Shown here piece after piece: positions 16,718-24,475 of a DNA stretch of 64,000 nucleotides. Position numbers and translations under genes: made by a program. Position 1 is the stretch's first letter. Each line of letters starts with the position of its first letter. The notes beneath the pieces are model-generated. The model was given only the letters and a program-made list of their open reading frames with translations. It ran no database searches and had not been told where the DNA came from. Source of the stretch: Rhizobium sp. CB3090 (GTDB lineage Bacteria; Pseudomonadota; Alphaproteobacteria; Rhizobiales; Rhizobiaceae); the NCBI RefSeq assembly GCF_029714285.1, contig NZ_CP121662.1, positions 2,356,001-2,420,000 of the forward strand, read 5' to 3'.

Positions 16718-17512
16718 ATGACACTTTCCACACGCATTGCGCCGCATCTTCCTTATTTGCGCCGCTATTCCCGTGCGCTGACGGGGACACAGACGTCGGG
16801 TGACGCCTATGTCGCGGCGGTTCTGGAAGCGATCATTGCCGATCTTTCCATCTTCCCGGACACGCCCAACGACCGCGTTGCACTCTATAAACTCTTCACA
16901 CAACTCTTCGGTTCCACGGCGATCCAGATCCCGGAACCGACCTCGCCCTATGCTTGGGAGCAGCGCGCCTCGGTCAATCTTGCCAAGGTTTCTCCAGTCG
17001 CCCGCCAGGCCTTCCTACTCGCCTCCGTCGAAAACTTCCGTCTCGGTGAAATCGCCGACATTCTCGACGTGACTGAAACCGAGGCCATGAATCTGCTCGA
17101 CAAGGCATCACAGGAAATTTCACGCCAGGTCGCGACCGACATCATGATCATCGAGGACGAACCGCTGATCGCGATGGACATCGAGCAGATGGTGGAAAGC
17201 CTCGGACATCGCGTCACCGGCATCGCCCGCACCCATGCGGAGGCGGTTGCCCTGCATGATGCCACCAATCCCAGCATGGTGCTCGCCGACATCCAGCTTG
17301 CCGACGGCAGCTCCGGCATCGACGCCGTCAATGACATCCTCAAGACATCGAGCATTCCGGTCATTTTCATCACCGCTTTCCCCGAGCGGTTACTGACCGG
17401 CGAGCGGCCGGAGCCGACCTTCCTCGTGACCAAGCCATTCAATCCCGACATGGTGAAAGCTCTGATCAGCCAGGCGCTTTTCTTCAACGAAACCACAAAG
17501 GTGGCCGCCTGA
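16718..17512 (+). CDS. phyR: Response regulator / anti-anti-sigma factor PhyR
   Basis: A 264-residue protein with an N-terminal sigma-factor-like domain (about 1-135, PHLPYLRRYSRALTG) and a C-terminal receiver domain (DIMIIEDEP, phosphoacceptor D191 in LADIQL, conserved lysine in FLVTKPFN). On phosphorylation the sigma-like domain captures NepR and frees EcfG. The ATG at 16718 is preferred; the frame is open 24 codons further up but the family starts here and GGGCGGGAG precedes. It is divergent from nepR-ecfG. Confidence 0.95.
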   Translation: MTLSTRIAPHLPYLRRYSRALTGTQTSGDAYVAAVLEAIIADLSIFPDTPNDRVALYKLFTQLFGSTAIQIPEPTSPYAWEQRASVNLAKVSPVARQAFLLASVENFRLGEIADILDVTETEAMNLLDKASQEISRQVATDIMIIEDEPLIAMDIEQMVESLGHRVTGIARTHAEAVALHDATNPSMVLADIQLADGSSGIDAVNDILKTSSIPVIFITAFPERLLTGERPEPTFLVTKPFNPDMVKALISQALFFNETTKVAA

Positions 17513-17533
17513 CCCGAATCGACATTTTGTCGC

Positions 17534-17558
17534 GGAACAAAAAAAGCAACGGGACGTT
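17534..17558 (+). promoter_or_regulatory. EcfG promoter of the HWE histidine kinase gene
   Basis: GGAAC at 17534-17538 and CGTT at 17555-17558 with a 16-base spacer, an exact match to the consensus, 122 bp upstream of the kinase start and 21 bp after the phyR stop. Confidence 0.7.
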
Positions 17559-17680
17559 CCGGCAGCTTAGGGACGCTTTACCGACTGTTATAGCGAGTGA
17601 CCGTACAAACCGGATTAAGTTCTTCCGGCTGAGAATACCCTGTCGGCAGGGTTCTCGAAATTGGAGTGAAAGGCAAGCCG

Positions 17681-18694
17681 GTGAACACGACTGAACCATT
17701 ATCCGGCGCGCCTTTAAGTTTTGAAGGCAAGACCGCTATGATGGAGCGGGCGCTGGGCAGTGCCGGCATCTCGATCCTCTTTCAAGACCCAAGCCTTGCG
17801 ATCCGCTATGCGGAAAACCTGCCAGATCATCTGAAATCGTCCCTCATCATCGGCGGCACGGACATCCATCTCTTCGGCCAGAAAGATGGCGAACATCTGT
17901 CTCACCTGAAACGCGGGGTGCTTCAAAGCGGCAAGCCTGTCAGCGCGGAAGTGGAGTTTGTGACCGGCGACGGCGTGCGCATTTACGAGCTGAAAATCGA
18001 GCGCCTCGGCGGGCGCAAGCCGCAGGGACTTCTCTCCGTCATCACCGAGGTGACGGAGAGCCGCCACCGCGAAAAAGTATTGAAATCGCTGCTGCGAGAG
18101 CTGTCGCATCGCTCCAAGAATCTTCTGGCGATCATCCAGGGCATCGCGACGCAGACGGCGCGTCACACGCTGTCGCTCGACAACTTCCTGATCAAGTTCC
18201 GCGGACGCCTGCAATCGCTCTCGAATTCACAGGACCTGATCACCGATTCAAGCTGGCGTGGCGCCTATCTGTTCGAACTCGCCGAAAAGCAATTCGCCCC
18301 CTATTGGCCCGATGCCGGAGTGCCGATGCCGATCTATGGGATCAATGCGCATCTCACGCCGAATGCCGCCGTCCATCTTGGGCTTGCCCTGCACGAGTTG
18401 ATCGTCAATTCCGCCTCGCACGGCGCCATCTCCGCCGGCGCCACCAGCATCACGCTGAATTGCAAGGAGGCCGAACTCGATGGCAAGAAGGCGATCGAGG
18501 TGGCCTGGTCGGAGCGCTTCTATTTTCCAGCCGATCATGAGTTCGAGGACAACAGCTTCAGCCGTACCGTGCTGGAGCGGGTCGTGCCGACGTCCATGAA
18601 CGGACGCGCCCAGTTCGCGATCGATGATGACAGCATCGGCTATCGCCTGACGATACCCGAAACCGAATATGAAATCCTGAAACGCCAATTCTAG
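17681..18694 (+). CDS. HWE/HisKA_2-family sensor histidine kinase
   Basis: A 337-residue soluble kinase. The N-terminal ~125 residues form a PAS-like sensor (SILFQDPSLAIRYAENLPDHL), followed by the dimerisation helix with the phosphoacceptor H143 in LRELSHRSKNLLAIIQGIA and an ATPase domain with an N-box LHELIVNSASHG. This HWE/HisKA_2 type is the class that phosphorylates PhyR, and the gene lies beside phyR with its own EcfG promoter. I chose the GTG at 17681 (AAAGG 7 bases upstream); a GTG at 17666 is possible. No membrane span is seen. That it feeds PhyR is inference from class and position. Confidence 0.88.
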   Translation: MNTTEPLSGAPLSFEGKTAMMERALGSAGISILFQDPSLAIRYAENLPDHLKSSLIIGGTDIHLFGQKDGEHLSHLKRGVLQSGKPVSAEVEFVTGDGVRIYELKIERLGGRKPQGLLSVITEVTESRHREKVLKSLLRELSHRSKNLLAIIQGIATQTARHTLSLDNFLIKFRGRLQSLSNSQDLITDSSWRGAYLFELAEKQFAPYWPDAGVPMPIYGINAHLTPNAAVHLGLALHELIVNSASHGAISAGATSITLNCKEAELDGKKAIEVAWSERFYFPADHEFEDNSFSRTVLERVVPTSMNGRAQFAIDDDSIGYRLTIPETEYEILKRQF

Positions 18695-18794
18695 AGCACT
18701 TCCAGGAAACGTGCGAAGCGGTTTTCCGTCCGGAATGCTTGGAAATTAAGGGATAGAGCGGGAAAGCGATTCTGTGAAACGCTGAACCGCTCTA
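18692..18794. repeat. Rhizobial intergenic palindromic repeat
   Basis: A roughly 103-bp element bounded by TAGAGC (18692-18697) and GCTCTA (18789-18794), with inner segments such as CGAAGCGGTTTTCCGTCCGGAAT typical of dispersed non-coding repeats in Rhizobium genomes, as I recall them. The first TAG is the stop codon of the kinase gene, so the element abuts the coding end exactly. Confidence 0.55.
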
Positions 18795-18803
18795 CGCAGA
18801 CCA

Positions 18804-18934
18804 CAAAAGAAAACAGCCAGTGCGAGGGCGGCGCACTGGCTGCTTTTCACTCATCGGGAGGGGACCGTGAGTAGATGTCCGGTGATGAGTTTTGGGGGCG
18901 TGCATCGGTTGATGCGATCATCACCAAGACACCT
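18804..18934 (-). ncRNA. Candidate EcfG-dependent trans-acting small RNA
   Basis: An exact EcfG promoter (GGAAC-N16-CGTT, 18963-18939) predicts a start near 18931-18934, and a strong intrinsic terminator ends the RNA near 18804, giving about 130 nt. Visible pairing: outer stem GGTGATGA (18925-18918) with TCATCACC (18888-18881); inside it hairpin GCATC-AACC-GATGC (18915-18902) and an unpaired stretch with CGCCCCC (18900-18894); then stem ACTCA/TGAGT (18872-18868 and 18853-18849) with a 14-base loop carrying CCCCTCCC. C-rich loops resembling anti-Shine-Dalgarno sequence are a mark of alphaproteobacterial regulatory RNAs. Alternatively it encodes a 25-residue peptide, starting at the GTG at 18924 (MMIASTDARPQNSSPDIYSR and five more) with AGGAGG seven bases upstream, but the predicted transcript start falls within that ribosome site. 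Confidence 0.65.
18814..18842 (-). terminator. Rho-independent terminator of the candidate small RNA
   Basis: An 11-bp perfect stem, CAGCCAGTGCG paired with CGCACTGGCTG, with a 7-base loop, followed on the minus strand by TTTTCTTTT (18813-18805). The plus strand has only a short CTTTTC tail, so termination is better on the minus strand, though it may also end the kinase transcript. Confidence 0.85.
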
Positions 18935-18938
18935 CCTA

Positions 18939-18963
18939 AACGATGGCCTCGAACCTTGGTTCC
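18939..18963 (-). promoter_or_regulatory. EcfG promoter of the candidate small RNA (GGAAC-N16-CGTT)
   Basis: On the minus strand GGAAC is at 18963-18959 and CGTT at 18942-18939 with 16 bases between, an exact match. Between 18964 and the preT start at 19282 the only other features I see are the hairpin at 19137-19166 and an off-spacing GGAAC-N15-CGTT on the plus strand at 19193-19216. Confidence 0.7.
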
Positions 18964-19136
18964 ATCTTTCTAAAAAAAATTTGGATTTTTTCTCCAGCGT
19001 CTATCGCTAATGTCAACAATGGTCACCAACGGGCATTTCAGCCAGCGCTGAACCTGGGAGCCTATAGTTTTGCGCTCCGGTCAACCGGCAAGTGTTCCTC
19101 GAAAATAAAACCAAACCATATGCTTGGAAGAAATCC

Positions 19137-19166
19137 CGCGGCTGCATGCAGCGCTGTGCAGCCGCG
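19137..19166. other. Perfect 10-bp stem-loop upstream of preT
   Basis: CGCGGCTGCA (19137-19146) pairs perfectly with TGCAGCCGCG (19157-19166) around a 10-base loop. No T-run follows. It is 115 bp upstream of preT; it could be a leader structure or a protein-binding palindrome. Confidence 0.4.
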
Positions 19167-19281
19167 ACCGCAATGCCTGCGCTCGCAATGGCGGAACGCT
19201 CCAAAATTTTACCGTTTGATAAATTTTTTATCCTGAGTTACCGTTCGTACCACTAGCCGTTTACTATAAGAGGGAACTTCA

Positions 19282-20643
19282 ATGGGACGACTGGAAACTG
19301 GGATTCATAAAGGCAGGCTGACGCCTGCCGAATATGATGCGAATTTTTCCGATCTGCATCCGCGCCTTGACCGTCACGAGGCTTTGGTCGCTGCCGACCG
19401 CTGTTATTTTTGCTATGACGCGCCGTGCATGACGGCCTGTCCGACCTCGATCGACATTCCGATGTTCATTCGCCAGATCTCGACCGGCAATCCGATCGGC
19501 TCGGCCAAGACGATCTTCGACCAGAATATCCTCGGCGGCATGTGCGCCCGCGTCTGTCCCACCGAACAGCTCTGCGAGCAGGCCTGCGTGCGCAATACCG
19601 CTGAAGAGCGCCCCGTAGAAATCGGCCGCCTGCAGCGCTATGCCACGGACACGGCGATGGCTGAAAACAAGCAGTTCTATGTCCGTGCCGCTTCAACCGG
19701 CAAGAAGATCGCCGTTGTCGGCGCCGGTCCGGCCGGGCTTGCCTGTGCCCATCGCCTTGCGGTGAATGGCCATGGCGTCACCATCTTCGACGCCCGCGAA
19801 AAGGCCGGTGGCCTCAACGAATACGGCATTGCGACCTACAAGACAGTCGACGATTTCGCTCAGAAGGAAGTCGATTATGTTCTGTCGATCGGCGGCATCG
19901 AGGTGAAGAACGGCCAGGCGCTCGGCCGCGATTTCAGCCTTGCCGATCTTTCCTCACAGTATGATGCCGTCTTTCTTGGCCTTGGCCTTGCCGGCGTCAA
20001 TGCCCTGCGTGCCGAAGGCGAAGACCTCGCAGGTGTTGCTGATGCCGTTGGCTATATCGCCGATCTGCGTCAGACCAAGAACAAATCCGACATCGCCATC
20101 GGCCGCCGCGTCGTCGTGCTCGGCGGCGGCATGACCGCGATCGACGTTGCCGTACAGGCAAAGCTCCTTGGTGCTGAGGAGGTGACGATTTGCTATCGCC
20201 GCGGCAAGGAACATATGAACGCCTCGGAATACGAGCAGGATCTCGCCGCCTCCAAGGGCGTCATCATCCGCCACTGGCTGGCGCCGAAGCGCATCCTCGA
20301 CAAGGACGGCAAGGTCGCCGGCATCGAAGTCGAATATACCGAGTTGCGCGACGGCAAGTTGACCGGCACCGGCGATACCGGCGTCATCGCCGCCGACCAG
20401 ATATTCAAGGCGATCGGCCAGACCTTCGAAGCCTCAGGTCTTGGCGCGTTGCGCATGGACTCCGGCCGCATCGCCATCGATGGCGAAGGCCGGACTTCGA
20501 TCGAAGGCGTGTGGGCCGGCGGCGACTGCGTGCTCGGCGGCGATGACCTGACGGTCTCTGCCGTAGCGCAGGGTCGCGACGCGGCCGAATCCATCAACCG
20601 TGCGCTTGGCTCCGCCGTGCAGCCGGCCGCTGCAGTCGCCTGA
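19282..20643 (+). CDS. preT: NAD-dependent dihydropyrimidine dehydrogenase subunit PreT
   Basis: A 453-residue flavoprotein. The N-terminal domain holds iron-sulfur cysteine clusters (CYFCYDAPCMTACPTSIDIP and GGMCARVCPTEQLCEQACV); FAD is bound at VVGAGPAGLACAHR (about residue 145 on) and the pyridine nucleotide at VLGGGMTAIDVAVQ. It corresponds to the N-terminal half of eukaryotic dihydropyrimidine dehydrogenase and passes electrons between NADH and PreA. GAGGGAAC precedes the start. It is followed 13 bp later by preA. Confidence 0.95.
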   Translation: MGRLETGIHKGRLTPAEYDANFSDLHPRLDRHEALVAADRCYFCYDAPCMTACPTSIDIPMFIRQISTGNPIGSAKTIFDQNILGGMCARVCPTEQLCEQACVRNTAEERPVEIGRLQRYATDTAMAENKQFYVRAASTGKKIAVVGAGPAGLACAHRLAVNGHGVTIFDAREKAGGLNEYGIATYKTVDDFAQKEVDYVLSIGGIEVKNGQALGRDFSLADLSSQYDAVFLGLGLAGVNALRAEGEDLAGVADAVGYIADLRQTKNKSDIAIGRRVVVLGGGMTAIDVAVQAKLLGAEEVTICYRRGKEHMNASEYEQDLAASKGVIIRHWLAPKRILDKDGKVAGIEVEYTELRDGKLTGTGDTGVIAADQIFKAIGQTFEASGLGALRMDSGRIAIDGEGRTSIEGVWAGGDCVLGGDDLTVSAVAQGRDAAESINRALGSAVQPAAAVA

Positions 20644-20656
20644 AGGGAGAACCGAC

Positions 20657-21970
20657 ATGGCTGATCTCCGCAATAATTTCATCGGCATCAAATCCCCGAA
20701 CCCGTTCTGGCTCGCCTCGGCGCCGCCGACCGACAAGGCCTATAACGTCGAGCGCGCCTTCAAGGCGGGCTGGGGCGGCGTGGTCTGGAAGACGCTCGGC
20801 GAGGAGGGCCCACCGGTCGTCAATGTCAACGGTCCGCGTTATGGCGCGATCTGGGGCGCCGACCGCCGCCTGCTCGGCCTCAACAATATCGAGCTGATCA
20901 CCGACCGCGACCTCTACACCAACCTGCGTGAAATGAAGCAGGTGAAGATGAATTGGCCGGACCGCGCCCTGATCGCCTCGATCATGGTTCCCTGTGAGGA
21001 ACAGGCGTGGAAGGCCATCCTGCCGCTGGTGGAAGAAACCGGTGCCGATGGCATCGAGCTCAATTTCGGCTGTCCGCACGGCATGTCCGAGCGCGGCATG
21101 GGCTCCGCGGTCGGACAGGTGCCGGAATATATCGAAATGGTCGTGCGCTGGTGCAAGCAGTACACCCGCATGCCCGTCATTACCAAGCTGACGCCGAATA
21201 TCACCGATATCCGCAAGCCGGCCCGAGCCGCCAAGGCCGGTGGCACCGACGCCGTGTCGCTGATCAACACGATCAACTCGATCGTCTCCGTCGATCTCGA
21301 CAATTTCGCGCCAAACCCGACAGTCGGCGGCAAAGGCAGCCATGGTGGCTATTGCGGCCCGGCGGTCAAGCCGATTGCGCTCAACATGGTGGCTGAGATC
21401 GCGCGCGATCCCGAAACCCAGGGCCTGCCGATCTCCGGTATCGGCGGCATTACCACCTGGCGCGACGCAGCCGAATTTCTGGCCCTCGGCGCCGGCAACG
21501 TGCAGGTCTGCACCGCAGCCATGACCTATGGCTTCAAGATCGTCCAGGAAATGATATCCGGCCTCTCGGATTGGATGGACGAAAAGGGCCATAGCAATCT
21601 GGACGACATCATCGGCCGCGCCGTACCGAATGTTTCCGACTGGCAGTATCTGAACCTCAACTACATCGCCAAGGCGAAGATCGATCAGGACGCCTGCATC
21701 AAATGCGGTCGCTGCTACATCGCCTGCGAAGACACCTCGCACCAGGCCATCACCAACATGGTCGACGGCGCCAGACATTTCGAGGTGATGGATGAGGAAT
21801 GCGTCGGCTGCAATCTCTGCGTCAGTGTCTGTCCCGTCGAAAACTGCATCACCATGGAAGCCTTGCCGGCCGGCAGCCTCGACAAGCGCACCGGCAAGAC
21901 CGTCGACCCCAACTACGCCAACTGGACGACCCATCCGAACAATCCGATGGCCCGGCAGGCGGCGGAGTAA
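20657..21970 (+). CDS. preA: NAD-dependent dihydropyrimidine dehydrogenase subunit PreA
   Basis: A 437-residue protein: an FMN-binding dihydroorotate-dehydrogenase-like barrel (residues about 5-310, with ELNFGCPHGMSERGMGSAVG) and a C-terminal ferredoxin domain with two [4Fe-4S] motifs, CIKCGRCYIACEDTSH and CVGCNLCVSVCPVENC. It reduces uracil and thymine to the 5,6-dihydro forms, the first step of the reductive pathway. AAGGGAGA at 20643-20650 sets the ATG at 20657. The pathway continues with the dihydropyrimidinase and amidohydrolase downstream. Confidence 0.95.
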   Translation: MADLRNNFIGIKSPNPFWLASAPPTDKAYNVERAFKAGWGGVVWKTLGEEGPPVVNVNGPRYGAIWGADRRLLGLNNIELITDRDLYTNLREMKQVKMNWPDRALIASIMVPCEEQAWKAILPLVEETGADGIELNFGCPHGMSERGMGSAVGQVPEYIEMVVRWCKQYTRMPVITKLTPNITDIRKPARAAKAGGTDAVSLINTINSIVSVDLDNFAPNPTVGGKGSHGGYCGPAVKPIALNMVAEIARDPETQGLPISGIGGITTWRDAAEFLALGAGNVQVCTAAMTYGFKIVQEMISGLSDWMDEKGHSNLDDIIGRAVPNVSDWQYLNLNYIAKAKIDQDACIKCGRCYIACEDTSHQAITNMVDGARHFEVMDEECVGCNLCVSVCPVENCITMEALPAGSLDKRTGKTVDPNYANWTTHPNNPMARQAAE

Positions 21971-21997
21971 AACCGGCGAGGATTCGCGTGAACAAGG

Positions 21998-22025
21998 AGG
22001 CGGTCGTAGCTTGCTACGGCCGCCT
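21998..22025. terminator. Stem-loop between convergent preA and rutR
   Basis: AGGCGGTCGTAGC (21998-22010) pairs with GCTACGGCCGCCT (22013-22025), 13 pairs including one G-T, with a two-base spacer. It lies in the 98-bp gap between the two converging genes. There is no clear T-run, so it may be a weak terminator. Confidence 0.45.
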
Positions 22026-22068
22026 TCGTCCATGTGGGACGTAATCCTTTCGAGGATTGCGTCACCGC

Positions 22069-22713
22069 TCAAGTGTGGCGAATGCGGAGCCCGTCGACGA
22101 AAAGCTGTTCGAGGTAGCGAGCCGCATCTTCGAAACGCCCATCGCCTGAATGTTCCTGTCCGAGCACGGCGCGTACCTGCACATCGAAATCCGCATAATG
22201 CTGCGTTGTCGACCAGATGGAGAAGATCAGGTGATAGGGATCGCATTTGGCGATCTTGCCGGCCTTCGCCCAAGCACGAATGACCTCGGCCTTTTCATCG
22301 ACAAGGCTCTTAAGAGGCCCCCGGAGTTCGTCTTCGACATGCGGCGCCCCCTGCAGCATCTCGTTGGCGAACAGGCGGCTTTCCCGCGGGAAATCGCGGG
22401 CCATCTCCAGCTTGCGGCGGATGTAGGAGCGGATCTCGCTTTCGGGGTTGCCATTGGCGTCGAAAGCACGCAGCGGCTCAAGCCAGGTAAACAGCACCCG
22501 GTCGATCAGCGCGCGGTGCATGGCCTCCTTTGTACGGAAATAATAGAGCAGATTGGGTTTTGACATGCCGGCGACTTCGGCGATCTGGTCGATGGTGGAG
22601 CCGCGAAAGCCATGCACGGAGAATACGTCCAGCGCGGCCTCGAGTATCACTTCCTCTTTTTCTTCCTGAATTCGGGTGCGGCGTTGCGTCTTGGCGGCTC
22701 TGGGGATGGCCAT
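22069..22713 (-). CDS. rutR: TetR-family regulator RutR-like
   Basis: A 214-residue regulator with an N-terminal TetR helix-turn-helix (VILEAALDVFSVHGFRGSTIDQIAEVAGMSKPNLLYYFRTKEAMHRAL) and a C-terminal domain like that of RutR, the uracil/thymine-responsive regulator. Its place between preTA and the hydantoinase genes fits. A sequence matching the RutR operator with one mismatch lies at 22858-22873, between this gene and the divergent amidohydrolase. Confidence 0.85.
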   Translation of the reverse strand: MAIPRAAKTQRRTRIQEEKEEVILEAALDVFSVHGFRGSTIDQIAEVAGMSKPNLLYYFRTKEAMHRALIDRVLFTWLEPLRAFDANGNPESEIRSYIRRKLEMARDFPRESRLFANEMLQGAPHVEDELRGPLKSLVDEKAEVIRAWAKAGKIAKCDPYHLIFSIWSTTQHYADFDVQVRAVLGQEHSGDGRFEDAARYLEQLFVDGLRIRHT

Positions 22714-22857
22714 GTCTGCTTTGTATCTCCTTGAAATCCAAGCCCTTCAGCCAAGCTCTCAATCCCCTGCCCTTGCTCAGACTTTGGGCAATTGCCTGTA
22801 ATTTTGTCGGGAATTTTCGTGCTTTTCGTCTTGAGCGCCGCCACGGAAGTTGTAATG

Positions 22858-22873
22858 TTTACCAATCGGTCAA
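22858..22873. promoter_or_regulatory. Putative RutR operator
   Basis: TTTACC-AATC-GGTCAA differs by one base from the E. coli RutR core TTGACC-N4-GGTCAA. It lies near the middle of the 299-bp divergent region, 139 bp upstream of the amidohydrolase and 144 bp upstream of rutR. I see nothing else distinct in that gap. Confidence 0.55.
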
Positions 22874-23012
22874 ATTATCTGTCAGATGTCTTTTAAAGGC
22901 AACCGGCGATTTTCCGGGGCGAGAAAAACAAGCAAGCGCGCCGGAAGCGACCATCGGGAACAATTGGGCATGCACCTTGCATGACCCGGGACAAACAGGT
23001 GAGGATTGCATC

Positions 23013-24266
23013 ATGGTGGCAGCGCCAGGAGAAAACATGCGTATCAACGGCGATCGCCTTTGGGACGCACTGATGGACATGGCGAAGATCGGCCCAGGCG
23101 TCGCCGGCGGCAACAATCGCCAGACGCTCACCGACGCCGACGCCGAAGGCCGCAACCTTTTCAAGACATGGTGCGACGAAGCCGGCTTGACGGTTAGCGT
23201 TGATAAGATGGGCACGATGTTCGCGACCCGCCCCGGCACTGATCCGGACGCGCTGCCGGTCTACGTCGGCTCGCATCTCGACACTCAGCCGACCGGCGGC
23301 AAATATGACGGCGTGCTCGGCGTGCTCGGCGCGCTGGAGGTTGTTCGCACGATGAACGATCTCGGCATCAAGACCAAGCATCCGATCGTCGTCACCAACT
23401 GGACCAATGAAGAGGGTGCGCGCTTCGCTCCCGCCATGCTCGCCTCCGGCGTTTTCGCTGGCGTACATTCGCTGGACTACGCCTATGGCCGCAAGGACCC
23501 GGAAGGTAAAACCTTTGGCGAGGAGCTGAAACGCATCGGCTGGCTCGGCGAGGAAGAGGTAGGCAGCCGCAAGATGCACGCCTATTTCGAATATCACATC
23601 GAGCAGGGCCCCATCCTCGAAGCCGAGGACAAGACCATCGGCGTCGTCACGCACTGTCAGGGCCTGTGGTGGCTGGAATTCACGCTGACCGGCAAGGAAG
23701 CCCATACCGGCTCGACGCCGATGAACATGCGCGTCAATGCCGGGCTTGCCATGTCGCGTATTCTCGAAATGGTGCAAGGCGTGGCGATGGAAAACCAGCC
23801 GGGCGCCGTCGGCGGTGTCGGCCAGGTCTTCTTCTCGCCGAATTCGCGCAACGTGCTGCCGGGCAAGGTGGTCTTCACGGTCGACATCCGCTCGCCGGAC
23901 AAGGCGAAGCTCGACCGCATGCGCGCCAAGATCGAGGCGGAAGCGCCGGTTATTTGCGACGCCCTCGGCGTCGGCTGCTCGGTCGAAGCCATCGGCCACT
24001 TCGAACCGGTGACCTTCGATCCGAAGCTCGTCACCGCCGTGCGCAATGCGGCGGAGAAGCTAGGCTACAGCCACATGAATCTCATCTCCGGCGCCGGTCA
24101 CGACGCCTGCTGGGCCGCCAAGGTGGCGCCCGCGACGATGGTCATGTGCCCCTGCGTCGGCGGCCTGTCGCACAATGAGGCCGAGGAGATTTCCAAGGAA
24201 TGGGCAACCGCTGGTGCGGATGTGCTGTTCCATGCGGTCCTGGAGACTGCGGAGATCGTGGCGTGA
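23013..24266 (+). CDS. Zn-dependent amidohydrolase (beta-ureidopropionase/N-carbamoyl amino acid hydrolase family)
   Basis: A 417-residue M20-family hydrolase. Metal-ligand motifs are present in order: GSHLDTQPTGGKYDG (His, Asp), NEEGARF (Glu), YHIEQGP (His) and SGAGHDACW (His). It likely cleaves N-carbamoyl-beta-alanine, the third step of reductive pyrimidine breakdown, to beta-alanine, CO2 and ammonium; N-carbamoyl amino acid or allantoate hydrolysis is also possible. Two starts compete: 23013 (GAGG 8 bases upstream) and 23037 (AGGAGA 4 bases upstream). Confidence 0.9.
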   Translation: MVAAPGENMRINGDRLWDALMDMAKIGPGVAGGNNRQTLTDADAEGRNLFKTWCDEAGLTVSVDKMGTMFATRPGTDPDALPVYVGSHLDTQPTGGKYDGVLGVLGALEVVRTMNDLGIKTKHPIVVTNWTNEEGARFAPAMLASGVFAGVHSLDYAYGRKDPEGKTFGEELKRIGWLGEEEVGSRKMHAYFEYHIEQGPILEAEDKTIGVVTHCQGLWWLEFTLTGKEAHTGSTPMNMRVNAGLAMSRILEMVQGVAMENQPGAVGGVGQVFFSPNSRNVLPGKVVFTVDIRSPDKAKLDRMRAKIEAEAPVICDALGVGCSVEAIGHFEPVTFDPKLVTAVRNAAEKLGYSHMNLISGAGHDACWAAKVAPATMVMCPCVGGLSHNEAEEISKEWATAGADVLFHAVLETAEIVA

Positions 24267-24280
24267 GGATGATGCCTACC

Positions 24281-24335
24281 GGAAACGCCCCCTCACCCCG
24301 CGCTTCGCGCGACCTTCTCCCCGTGGGGGCGAAGG
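24281..24335. repeat. Rhizobial palindromic repeat, copy A1
   Basis: Contains GCCCCCTCA, CGCTTCGCGCGA and CCTTCTCCCCGTGGGGGCGAAGG-like palindromes. It is present in inverted orientation at 24420-24474. It starts 14 bp after the amidohydrolase stop. Confidence 0.7.
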
Positions 24336-24419
24336 TTGGGTGCTTCACACCCTCCCGGCTTCCATCTTACTCCTTGGATGACAAGATTTTGTTTGACGCG
24401 ACAGGCGCGGTGCGGCTTT

Positions 24420-24474
24420 CCTTCGCCCCGGCGGGGAGAAGGTCGCGCGAAGCGCGGGTTGAGGGGGCGTTACC
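24420..24474. repeat. Rhizobial palindromic repeat, copy A2 (inverted)
   Basis: An inverted copy of A1 with GGGGAGAAGGTCGCGCGAAG and GAGGGGGCGTTACC. Its end supplies the purine-rich GAGGGGG just ahead of the GTG start of the DUF559 gene. Confidence 0.7.
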
Positions 24475-24475
24475 G

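Noticed and set aside
19193..19216. GGAAC-N15-CGTT on the plus strand before preT
   Set aside because: The spacer is one base shorter than the 16-17 expected for EcfG promoters and preT is not a typical stress gene.
18943..19236. 97-codon plus-strand open frame between the small RNA and preT
   Set aside because: No ribosome site, no family, biased composition; it overlaps the hairpin and promoter region.
20594..22273. 559-codon minus-strand open frame opposite preA
   Set aside because: A shadow of preA, which has intact iron-sulfur and FMN motifs and a good ribosome site; the minus frame shows no family sequence.
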